Assembly (NCBI GenBank): GCA_945957605.1
Contig: CAMFLR010000020.1
Location: forward strand, 62,001-126,000
Direction: 5' to 3'
Source: an uncultured Isosphaeraceae bacterium
GTDB lineage: Bacteria > Planctomycetota > Planctomycetia > Isosphaerales > Isosphaeraceae
Length of the DNA: 64,000 nt
The notes under the pieces were generated by a model. The model ran no database searches and was not told the DNA's origin. It saw only the letters and a program-made list of their open reading frames with translations. Position 1 is the first letter of the stretch. Each line of letters begins with the position of its first letter. The position numbers and the translations under genes are program-made. Shown one piece after another: positions 1-8,469 of the stretch.

Positions 1-3000
1 TACGCCACCATCGGGGCTTCCCGGCGGCGAGGCGAGCGAAGTCGATCTCGGGAACAGGAATTTCAGCGGCTATGCTTCGATCCAGATCAACGGCATGACC
101 GACGGTGGAGGTCAGCCGCCCTCCATCGACCCCGTTACCGGCGCGGACAATTTCGCGACTCTCACCGCGAAGATCGGCGCGCATGAACTGGCTCACTTGA
201 TGGGTGTTCGGCACTCCGATTCTTTCGGGCCGATCGGCTTTGGTCTCCACACGCCGCCGGGCACGACTGATTTCAATCCGACTTACGACGGTGCCGACTC
301 CGCCTTCGAAACGTTCGACCACATCATCAGTTCGCCGGCCACCGTGGGCAGCACGCGGTTCAACGACCTCCGCAGCCTCGACTTTGGGCCTCGTGAGTCG
401 ATCAAACTCGCGTTCGCCTCACAAGGAACGACAATCGTCGCGCCGACGGGCACGCATAGCTCGAAGGAGTCGGCCGAGTCGATCAGCTTGGCCCCGTTGA
501 CCGTCCCGAACACCGATGTGAACCTGCCGGATGTCGAGAAAGGATTGAACTTTCAAGTCGCGGCGCTCGACGTGGAAGGAACGATCGGTCCGGACTCCAC
601 AGGGCATGCCTTGCCGGATTATTACGCGTTCTCCGGCCAAAAGGGCGATGTGTATACGTTTGAAATTGATTCCCAGGAACTCGCGCGATTGGGCGGAGTC
701 AACACGATCGATTCGGTCCTCACGGTGTGCGACTCGTTGGGCAACGCCATCGTCTCCAACGATGACCAATTCGAGGGAACCGACTCTCTGCTGCTCGACG
801 TCACGCTTCCAGCGACGGGCACCTATTACGTCAAAGTCGCCTCCTTTGCAGCGTCTTCGAACAATTCGGAATACGATCCGACGAGCCTGGAAAGCCCGCT
901 GAATCCAAACAATCTCCAGAGCATTCTGAACCCACTCAATCCGAACTTCAGCCGATCAGCGCTTACCAACTTCTTGAATGCCAAGAACGGGACGGCGACG
1001 GGCCAATACGACCTGTTCATGTATCGCTTCGCCGAATCCGATCCAACCGCGGCCGACGTTCAAAACACGCTGGTTTCGAGGAGCGCGGGAACGACGCTCT
1101 CGGGTTCGACCAAAACGGATACGCTTAGCGGTCCATCTGGAACGATATTCAACGACGACACGACCGGGCCAGGCGGAGCGATCTCGATCACTGCCGCCGT
1201 TGCAAGTGGCTCGGTCGACCTTCAGTCACACTTCCAAGACACCATTACCGTCACGGGTACCACTGGTTTGACGGTTGGGAACGTTACGATTTCCTACGGA
1301 GATGGCTCGACGACAACCACCGAGCCGCTCGGGGCCGATGGGACGATCGCGCTCGACCATCTCTACCAAACGACCGGTAACGACACGGTCACGGTGACGG
1401 TCCCAACCGACGCAGGTTCGTTTGAAATCACCGTGCCCGTCTCGGTCGTCCTGGCTCAGTCACCGACGGAGGCGATCAACTCTCCGGCGTCCGGCACGCA
1501 GATCATCACGAACCAGCCGACCACCTTCACCGGGACGTTGCAGAACCCCTACGTGGGCGTGAACTACGTTGCGACCTGGACCTTCACCAACACGGCGAAT
1601 CCGTCGCAGGTGTTCACGACCAGTCAGACCATCTCGGCCGCCTCAGCGATGAGTTCTATGGCGATTTCGACGACGGAAACGTTCGCCACGGCCGGGACTT
1701 ACTCGGTTCAGCTCTCCATTCAGGATCTCGCGAACAACACCTCGACGGCCGTGCAAACCATTGGCGGCAACGCGGCGCAGGTGGTGGTCATTCAGTTCAT
1801 CGCCACCACGACGACATTGACCGCTCCGAACGCAACCTACAATGGCACGGCCTATAGCCAAGCATCGGCCAGTGTCGTGGGAGCGGACCAAACCGTCGTC
1901 ACGTCACCGGCTGTGACATATGCGTACTACAACGCATCGGACTCTGGTCTGACGAGTCCTCTTGGCTCGGCCCCAACAAACGCCGGAAGTTATTTGGCCG
2001 TCGCGATATTCGCCGGAAATTCGCTTTACACCGCATCGCAGAGCCAGCCGGTCGCATTCACGATCGGCCAGGCAAGCGCCCACGCCTCTGTCACCGGCTA
2101 CAGCCTGACATACGATGGCAGCGCACACACGGCATCGGGCTCCGCGATTGATGTTTCTGGCAATGCCTTGCCCGCGAGTGACTTCACTTTCACGAGTACG
2201 ACACATACCAACGCAGGTAACTACAACGGCGACTCATGGTCCTTCAGTGACCCAAGCGGTAACTATGTCAACGCCAGCGGAACCGTAAACGACTCCATCG
2301 GCCAAGCCGATGCCCACGCATCGGTCACCGGCTATAGCCTGACATACGATGGCAATGCTCACACCGCGACGGGCTCCGCAACCGATGTCTCTGGCAATGC
2401 CTTGCCCGCAAGCGACTTCATGCTTACGAGCACGACTCACACAAACGCCGGCACATACAATGGTGACTCCTGGTCCTTCAGTGACCCCAGCGGCAACTAC
2501 GCGGCCGCCAGCGGAACCGTCAACGACGCCATCGGCCAGGCCAATGCTCATGCTTCGGTGACCGGCTACAGCCTGACCTATGATGGCAATGCTCACACGG
2601 CCACTGCGTCGGCCACCGGCGTGAATGGCCAAGCCTTACCCGCGAGTGACTTCACACTCACGAGCACGACGCACACCAACTCGGGCACCTACAACGGCGA
2701 TTCCTGGTCGTTCAGTGACCCCAGCGGTAACTACGCGGCCGCCAGCGGAACCGTGAATGACAGCGTTTCTCAGGCCGTTTTGACGGTCACCGCCAACAGC
2801 GTGTCAAAGGTTTATGGCGCGGCAAATCCGACATTCACCGCCGCGCTTACGGGCTTCTTGCACAACGACGCGTCGAGCGTGGTGAGCGGCAGTGCAGCTC
2901 TCAGTTCGACCGCGACGATCTCAAGTGATGCCGGGAATTACGGGATAACGGCTGCGGCCGGCAGCCTCAACGCGGTGAATTACTCGTTCACCTTCGTCCC

Positions 3001-5215
3001 CGGAACGCTGACCGTAACAGCCGCCAATACGACCACGAGTGTCAGCGGCTTGTCGAACAGCATCTACTGGAACACATCTGTCACTTTTACGGCCACTGTT
3101 TCAAACGTCGACTCGGGCAATGCCCCGACCGGCAGCGCCGAGTTCTACGACGGGAGCGCGGATCTCGGTCACGGCACGTTGCAGGCTTCGTCCGGCAACA
3201 AGACCACGTGGACGTTCACGACTTCGGCCCTTGCTCCTGGCTCGCATTCGATAACAGCGGGCTTTACTCCAACTTCACTCGCCAACGGCGCCGACTTTGT
3301 GGTGAGCAACAGTCAGACCTCGCCCTATTCCGAGACGATCCTGGGAGGGCCAACAACAACCACCGGGTCGGCGTCTTCGACGATCTTCTACGGCCAGGCC
3401 GAAACGCTCGCCGCGACGGTTCTTTCCGGCTCGACTCCGATGACAGGGATGGTCGATTTCTACGACAACACCACCGGCACCGATCTTGGCACCGCAGTGC
3501 TCAATAGCTCGGGGGTGGCCACGCTGAATCCCAGCGTTCCGATCCCGGCCGGGACGAACTCGATCTCGATGAGCTACGCGGGAGGCAATGGATACACGGC
3601 CAGTTCGACTACTGTGAGCGTGGTCGTGCAGCCTTCTATCTACGTCCTCAACACGACGGCTTCCGGGGCGCTGAACATGTCCGGCAGCTCGGCGGTGTCG
3701 GTCCCGGGGACAGTGCAAGTCGCGTCCAACTCGTCCATGGCCATCGTGCTTACCGGCACCTCCAAAATCACCGCGTCGACGATTGGCGAAGTCGGTGGCA
3801 AGTCGGTCGCGAGTACCGCGAGCATCTCCGGCACGCAGACCAGTGTCTCTAGCGTGAGCGATCCCCTGACGCATCTGCCCGTCCCCTCTGCCACAGGATT
3901 AAATACGTTTCCAGCCGTGAATCTGAGTGGCAGTGCCACGATGACGATTTCGCCTGGGATCTATCCATCGATCAAGCTTAGCGGTAGTGCGAGGCTGACG
4001 ATGTCGCCGGGTATCTATGTGATCAATGGAGGAGGATTCAGCGTCAGCGGAGGCAGCGTGACCGGATCTGGCGTGTTCATCTACAACGCCGGAAGCAACT
4101 ACAATGGCGGCTCGGGTAATACCTTCGGCGCGGTCAACGTGAGTGGCGGAACGATCAGCCTGTCGCCGATGACGACCGGCATCTACGCCGGCATTGGGCT
4201 GTTCCAGTCCAGGGACGATACCCGGGCCCTAGCAATCAGTAGTCCTACCGTGGCCGGGATCGGTGGCGTCGTCTACGCTCCTTCGACCTCGTTGCAACTC
4301 ACCGGCGCCGCCCCGTTTGGCGCCGGAAGCCCGTCGGTGAGTTCCCTGATCGTTAACATGCTGGTCCTGAGCGGCGGCGCAGGCGCCTATCAGTTGGATA
4401 CCCAGTCCGGTATGGACGGCTCCGACTCATCCTTCAATTGGATCACCGACCCCGTCCTGACCGTGACGGCGGAAGATGATACCGGCGAAGGCCTCGACCC
4501 CAATCAAGTGGCCGACGTCACGAAGGCGATGGCTTATGTGAATCAGGCTCTCGCATCGTTCGGTGTGAACCTGAGCTGGGCCCCGTCCGATACGAACGCC
4601 GACGTCACCCTCCACTTCGCCGCCACAACTCCAGCTGGAGGCGCGAGCGACGGCGTGCTCGGATTCACGACGCCTCAAAACGATGTTTACTTCGTTACGG
4701 GTTGGAACTACTACACTGGTTCCGACGCGAGCCAAATCGGTTCCAACCAGTACGATTTTACAACTCTGGCAATTCACGAGTTGGGTCACTCTCTCGGACT
4801 GGGTGAAAGCCAAGATCCCACCTCGGTGATGTACGAGTACCTGACGCCCGGCTCCGTACGGCGCACGTTCACCGATTCCAACCTCACGCTGATCGACACC
4901 GACGCCGATCGGTTCATGAAGGCAAGCAGCACGCTCTCGCCTCAGTCAGGCTCGCCTGGTCCGATTGCCCTGACGTCAGCGAGTCTGAGTATCAAATCCC
5001 AGGCGGTCGATGCAGCTCTGATCGCCCTTGACGATTCAACACTTGATATCCGGTCTATGGCTACCTCGGCTGGCCGACTGCGCGATAGCGCAATCGAAGC
5101 CATGTTCGAGGAGGACTATGTGCTGCCACCTGTGATTGCGACCAACCTCCCGGCGCAGGCAAGCGACGCATTTTTGCCCGGTTCCGTGCGCAGGCCGAAG
5201 TTCGGGCTCAGCTAA
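1..5215 (+). CDS. Giant secreted multidomain protein with two metzincin motifs, PPC, MBG and Ig-like repeats (5' partial)
   Basis: The frame is open from base 2, so the true start lies upstream of the window; an internal ATG at 95 is unlikely to be the start. Domains in order: a zincin motif HELAHLMGVRH (182-214); a PPC-like beta domain (about 540-860, DYYAFSG to GTYYVKV); a PKD-like segment (about 1200-1450); three near-identical 78-residue repeats (2069-2770); an MBG-type domain with the KVYGAANPTF signature (about 2780-3020); two Ig-like Big domains (about 3030-3630); a Gly/Ser-rich beta region; and a second zincin motif HELGHSLGLGE at 4775-4807 followed by a Met-turn-like SVMY. Domain make-up indicates an extracellular or surface protein, possibly proteolytic. 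In the second motif the third zinc ligand position is Glu rather than His/Asp. The substrate is unknown. Family calls are firm for the zincin motifs and the repeats, softer for the Ig-like modules. Confidence 0.85.
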   Translation, partial: TPPSGLPGGEASEVDLGNRNFSGYASIQINGMTDGGGQPPSIDPVTGADNFATLTAKIGAHELAHLMGVRHSDSFGPIGFGLHTPPGTTDFNPTYDGADSAFETFDHIISSPATVGSTRFNDLRSLDFGPRESIKLAFASQGTTIVAPTGTHSSKESAESISLAPLTVPNTDVNLPDVEKGLNFQVAALDVEGTIGPDSTGHALPDYYAFSGQKGDVYTFEIDSQELARLGGVNTIDSVLTVCDSLGNAIVSNDDQFEGTDSLLLDVTLPATGTYYVKVASFAASSNNSEYDPTSLESPLNPNNLQSILNPLNPNFSRSALTNFLNAKNGTATGQYDLFMYRFAESDPTAADVQNTLVSRSAGTTLSGSTKTDTLSGPSGTIFNDDTTGPGGAISITAAVASGSVDLQSHFQDTITVTGTTGLTVGNVTISYGDGSTTTTEPLGADGTIALDHLYQTTGNDTVTVTVPTDAGSFEITVPVSVVLAQSPTEAINSPASGTQIITNQPTTFTGTLQNPYVGVNYVATWTFTNTANPSQVFTTSQTISAASAMSSMAISTTETFATAGTYSVQLSIQDLANNTSTAVQTIGGNAAQVVVIQFIATTTTLTAPNATYNGTAYSQASASVVGADQTVVTSPAVTYAYYNASDSGLTSPLGSAPTNAGSYLAVAIFAGNSLYTASQSQPVAFTIGQASAHASVTGYSLTYDGSAHTASGSAIDVSGNALPASDFTFTSTTHTNAGNYNGDSWSFSDPSGNYVNASGTVNDSIGQADAHASVTGYSLTYDGNAHTATGSATDVSGNALPASDFMLTSTTHTNAGTYNGDSWSFSDPSGNYAAASGTVNDAIGQANAHASVTGYSLTYDGNAHTATASATGVNGQALPASDFTLTSTTHTNSGTYNGDSWSFSDPSGNYAAASGTVNDSVSQAVLTVTANSVSKVYGAANPTFTAALTGFLHNDASSVVSGSAALSSTATISSDAGNYGITAAAGSLNAVNYSFTFVPGTLTVTAANTTTSVSGLSNSIYWNTSVTFTATVSNVDSGNAPTGSAEFYDGSADLGHGTLQASSGNKTTWTFTTSALAPGSHSITAGFTPTSLANGADFVVSNSQTSPYSETILGGPTTTTGSASSTIFYGQAETLAATVLSGSTPMTGMVDFYDNTTGTDLGTAVLNSSGVATLNPSVPIPAGTNSISMSYAGGNGYTASSTTVSVVVQPSIYVLNTTASGALNMSGSSAVSVPGTVQVASNSSMAIVLTGTSKITASTIGEVGGKSVASTASISGTQTSVSSVSDPLTHLPVPSATGLNTFPAVNLSGSATMTISPGIYPSIKLSGSARLTMSPGIYVINGGGFSVSGGSVTGSGVFIYNAGSNYNGGSGNTFGAVNVSGGTISLSPMTTGIYAGIGLFQSRDDTRALAISSPTVAGIGGVVYAPSTSLQLTGAAPFGAGSPSVSSLIVNMLVLSGGAGAYQLDTQSGMDGSDSSFNWITDPVLTVTAEDDTGEGLDPNQVADVTKAMAYVNQALASFGVNLSWAPSDTNADVTLHFAATTPAGGASDGVLGFTTPQNDVYFVTGWNYYTGSDASQIGSNQYDFTTLAIHELGHSLGLGESQDPTSVMYEYLTPGSVRRTFTDSNLTLIDTDADRFMKASSTLSPQSGSPGPIALTSASLSIKSQAVDAALIALDDSTLDIRSMATSAGRLRDSAIEAMFEEDYVLPPVIATNLPAQASDAFLPGSVRRPKFGLS
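2069..2770 (+). repeat. Three tandem 234-bp coding repeats (78 aa each)
   Basis: Units begin at 2069, 2303 and 2537 with exactly 234-bp spacing. Each encodes a module starting with Q-A-x-A-H-A-S-V-T-G-Y and containing Y-N-G-D-S-W-S-F-S-D-P-S-G-N-Y. The nucleotide sequences remain close, with mostly silent differences, which suggests recent duplication or gene conversion. The unit length fits an MBG/Ig-like bacterial adhesion module. Confidence 0.9.
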
Positions 5216-5292
5216 TCCCGGAGCACAGCGACAACCCAAAATGCATTGCTCGCGATGCCTTGCAAAGCGGATCACACGCCCGGAGGACAAAA

Positions 5293-8200
5293 ATGGCTAA
5301 CGATTCCGGAATGAGTGAGGAACGCCGCCAGCGGCTACAGCAGGTGCGTGACGAGATCGTGCGCGAGCTAAGCGGCGGTGTAACCTTATCATCGGCCGAA
5401 TGGCTGGCTCGTTATCCCGACCTCGAGCCGGAACTCGGGCATATACTCCGAGGACTTCTCGGTGCTCAACCGACCTTTGCTGAAGCTCCGCGAACACAAG
5501 TCGGCCCCGAAGGCGGCGAAACCGTCGCCATGCCGCCAAAGGTGCCCTCAGCTTCACCACCGCCTGGTGAAACCGTTGCTCTTGGCTCTTCCGATGCCAT
5601 GACTGCATCGTCTCGGAGCGCGCTGGGGCGAGACACCGTAGAGATGACTTCGCCCTCGAACCCTCACGCCAGCACGCTCGGTCAACATCCTCCGACCGGC
5701 AGAGCCGCGGAGGAAACGGCTGGATACATAATCGCCTCGAACGACGTCACCGCTCCCCACTCACGCGGACAAAATCCACGCGGCGCCCCGGTTAACGCCC
5801 CTGGCACGAAAGTCAAATACATTGGCGACTACGAGATCCTGTCCGTCCTGGGGCAGGGCGGTATGGGTGTTGTCTACAAAGCGAGGCAGATCAGCCTGAA
5901 CCGCCTCGTCGCTTTAAAGATGATCCGCAACGTCGAATTCGCGGGCGAGGAGCAGCTCCGCCGATTCCAAAACGAGGCCGAAGCGGTTGCGACTCTCGAC
6001 CATGCCGGAATTGTGCCGATTTATGAGGTCGGCACGTTTGAAGATCAGCGCTATTTCAGCATGAAGCTTGTCCAAGGCTGCGGGCTCGACGGAAAGTTGA
6101 CGGAACTTTCCCAAGATCCCCGCGCCGCGTCGCTCTCAATCGCGGCGGTTGCCGAGGCCGTGCACCATGCTCACCAGCGCGGCATTCTTCACCGCGATCT
6201 AAAACCCGCCAATATTCTTATCGACGATCAGGGGCATCCCCACGTCACGGACTTTGGGCTCGCAAAGCGAATTGACGAAGACGCGGGCATTACCGTCGCC
6301 GGCGCGATCATGGGAACGCCGTCCTATATGTCGCCCGAACAGGCGCTGGGACGAACCGCTCAGGTCACAACCGCATCCGACGTCTACGGCCTCGGCGCGA
6401 TCTTCTACGCATGCTTGACTGGCCGGGCCCCATTCGCCAGCGACTCGGTCTTGAACACGCTGCATCAAGTCCGTAACCAGGCACCGCAACCCCCCGCGCG
6501 ATTCAACACAAAGGTGCCCCGCGATCTCGAAGTCATCTGCCTCAAGTGCCTCGAGAAAGACCCGCGACGACGCTATGCCTCCGCGCAGGATTTGGCAGAT
6601 GACCTGCGGCGCTGGCTGCAAGGCGAGCCTATCTCCGCGCGGCCGGTGGGGCCAATCGTCCGCCTCGGAATGTGGGCCAAGCGAAAGCCTGCAATGGCCG
6701 CGTTGTCCGCGGGATTCATCGCCGCATCGATCATGGGTGTTATTGGCGTGACCTGGCAGTGGCGCGAGGCCGTCTCTCAGCGGAATCAGGCAAGCGCCGC
6801 AAGGGACGAAGCACTCGTCAACGAAAAGGCCGCCCGCAAGGCAGAGGGCGAAGCAAGTGCCGCTCGCGATCAAGCCGTCACCGCGCGAGCGGAGGCCGAA
6901 CAGAACGCGCAAATCGCTGGTAGGCAGGCCACCCTCGCACTCGGCACGATTCAAGACCTCGTCAGTCAGGTTCAGAAAGGCATCCAAGGCCCAGGACTCT
7001 ATGACTTGAAAACCGCTCTCCTGGATTCGGCCCTCAAACGCGTCGACCTCGTCGCGGGCATCTACGAAAAATCCACGAGCAAAGAGGCGACAACCGCCGC
7101 GGCACTCATGGAATTGGGAAAAATCTACAGACAGCTCGGACAGTCGGAAAAGGCGCTCAAGACGTATTTGAAATGTCTCGAAATCACCAAAGAACGTGTC
7201 AAAATCAAGAACTACAGTGATCCATCGCGACAGAATCTCGCGAACACGTACTTCGAGCTCGCGTTTTGTAGCGAAGAGCTCAATCGTGACATGAAAGCCA
7301 CTCTGAAATACAATCAAGACGGCCTCAAACTCTATGAGGATATCTTCAACAAACCAAAGCTCGACGACAACCCGATCGATCGAAAAATCGTTCGCTCCGG
7401 CTTGGCGGAGGCCTACACCCGCGTGGGCGTCACCCAATATCGCATGGGCGAGCTGACCGCCGCGCTCGACAATTACCGCAAGGCCTACAACCTCCGGCGC
7501 GACTTGGCGGACGAGAACAAGGACAATCCTCGATTTCGACAAGACCTCAGCTTCTCCATGATGGCTCTGGCCGAGACCAACTTCCGCCTGGGCAACCGCA
7601 GCCTCGCCGACGACTTTTATCGAAGCGTCCTCGAACAGCGCGAAGCGATGGTCAAACTGCAGCCAAACGATCTCAGCGCCATCAAAGAACTCGGCGACGT
7701 CTTCTACATGATCGGTGAGTTCAAGCTCCGCTGCGGAGACCTGGCCGCCGCGCGCGGCCACCTGCAAAACAGCAAAGAGCGGCGTCAGGACTTGGTCAAT
7801 CGCGAGCCTCGCAATGTCCTCCTTCGCCGCGATCTCAGCATGACTCTGTACCGCCTGGGAAACCTCGCCGACTTGGACAAAAAGCCCAATGAGGCAAGGC
7901 CGTTCTATGACGCGTCGCTCGGCGTCCGCGAAGAACTCGCAAAAGTCAGCGAGAACAACGACCGTCGCCAGACAGAGTTGATGCTCGCTCTCGCTCATTC
8001 AACCCAATACCAGCGAGCGAGTGAACTGGCCGATCGCTTCTCCGCAGGTCCCAATGTCGATCGCGAACAGCGCATTTTTCTTGCTTCCTGCTATTCGCAA
8101 GTCGCCCGTTCGACTCCCGCGGACAAGCCCGAGCAAGTCCAAACTGCGCTCGTCAAAGCGGTCGAAGCCGTCAAAACTGCCGTTCGCGAAGGGTTCCGCG

Positions 8201-8298
8201 ATCGCGTCTATCTCGAAACCGAGCCCGATCTTGAACCAATTCGCGATCGAGTCGACTTCAAAGCGGCGCTAGAAAGTATTCCGGTTCCAAAACCCTGA
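5293..8298 (+). CDS. Membrane-anchored serine/threonine protein kinase with TPR sensor region
   Basis: PknB/Hanks-type kinase. The ATG at 5293 is chosen because GGAGGA lies 5 bases upstream (5282-5287); an in-frame ATG at 5260 has no such site. The N-terminal 175 residues are low-complexity and include a short acidic helical segment typical of planctomycete kinases. The kinase domain spans about 177-440: glycine loop GQGGMGVVYKA, Lys209 in VALK, HRD at 300-302, DFG at 320-322, and GTPSYMSPEQ in the activation segment, so it should be active. One membrane helix follows at about 467-488, then a coiled-coil Ala/Glu-rich stretch and a long tetratricopeptide-type region (about 580-960), presumably outside the cytoplasmic membrane. 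It stands alone downstream of the giant surface protein. Ligand and substrates cannot be inferred. Confidence 0.92.
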   Translation: MANDSGMSEERRQRLQQVRDEIVRELSGGVTLSSAEWLARYPDLEPELGHILRGLLGAQPTFAEAPRTQVGPEGGETVAMPPKVPSASPPPGETVALGSSDAMTASSRSALGRDTVEMTSPSNPHASTLGQHPPTGRAAEETAGYIIASNDVTAPHSRGQNPRGAPVNAPGTKVKYIGDYEILSVLGQGGMGVVYKARQISLNRLVALKMIRNVEFAGEEQLRRFQNEAEAVATLDHAGIVPIYEVGTFEDQRYFSMKLVQGCGLDGKLTELSQDPRAASLSIAAVAEAVHHAHQRGILHRDLKPANILIDDQGHPHVTDFGLAKRIDEDAGITVAGAIMGTPSYMSPEQALGRTAQVTTASDVYGLGAIFYACLTGRAPFASDSVLNTLHQVRNQAPQPPARFNTKVPRDLEVICLKCLEKDPRRRYASAQDLADDLRRWLQGEPISARPVGPIVRLGMWAKRKPAMAALSAGFIAASIMGVIGVTWQWREAVSQRNQASAARDEALVNEKAARKAEGEASAARDQAVTARAEAEQNAQIAGRQATLALGTIQDLVSQVQKGIQGPGLYDLKTALLDSALKRVDLVAGIYEKSTSKEATTAAALMELGKIYRQLGQSEKALKTYLKCLEITKERVKIKNYSDPSRQNLANTYFELAFCSEELNRDMKATLKYNQDGLKLYEDIFNKPKLDDNPIDRKIVRSGLAEAYTRVGVTQYRMGELTAALDNYRKAYNLRRDLADENKDNPRFRQDLSFSMMALAETNFRLGNRSLADDFYRSVLEQREAMVKLQPNDLSAIKELGDVFYMIGEFKLRCGDLAAARGHLQNSKERRQDLVNREPRNVLLRRDLSMTLYRLGNLADLDKKPNEARPFYDASLGVREELAKVSENNDRRQTELMLALAHSTQYQRASELADRFSAGPNVDREQRIFLASCYSQVARSTPADKPEQVQTALVKAVEAVKTAVREGFRDRVYLETEPDLEPIRDRVDFKAALESIPVPKP

Positions 8299-8335
8299 TT
8301 TGGATCCGGCCGCCCGGCAATCTCATAATCCAAAT
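8298..8335. terminator. Inverted repeat between convergent kinase genes
   Basis: ATTTGGAT at 8298-8305 and ATCCAAAT at 8328-8335 are perfect 8-base arms around a GC-rich 22-base loop. The repeat sits at the 3' end of the upstream kinase, between convergent genes, so it could act in both directions. There is no clear U-tract, hence low confidence. Confidence 0.3.
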
Positions 8336-8469
8336 TTCAGCGTGCTGTTCGGTCTCAATCTTCCGAGGAGTCTCGGATGATTTGACCAAAGACATCAAGC
8401 ATCAAATGAAAGCGACAGCGTTACTCATGATACCCAATTGCAACGAGTGTCTGTGCCAGCAACGCCACA

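Noticed and set aside
2069..2770. Regular repeats considered as a CRISPR or non-coding repeat array
   Set aside because: Units are 234 bases, adjacent without spacers, and stay in frame inside a gene.
6199..7998. 599-codon open frame on the minus strand opposite the TPR kinase
   Set aside because: It lies fully within a well-supported kinase gene in GC-rich DNA, and its composition has the look of an antisense shadow with no family features.
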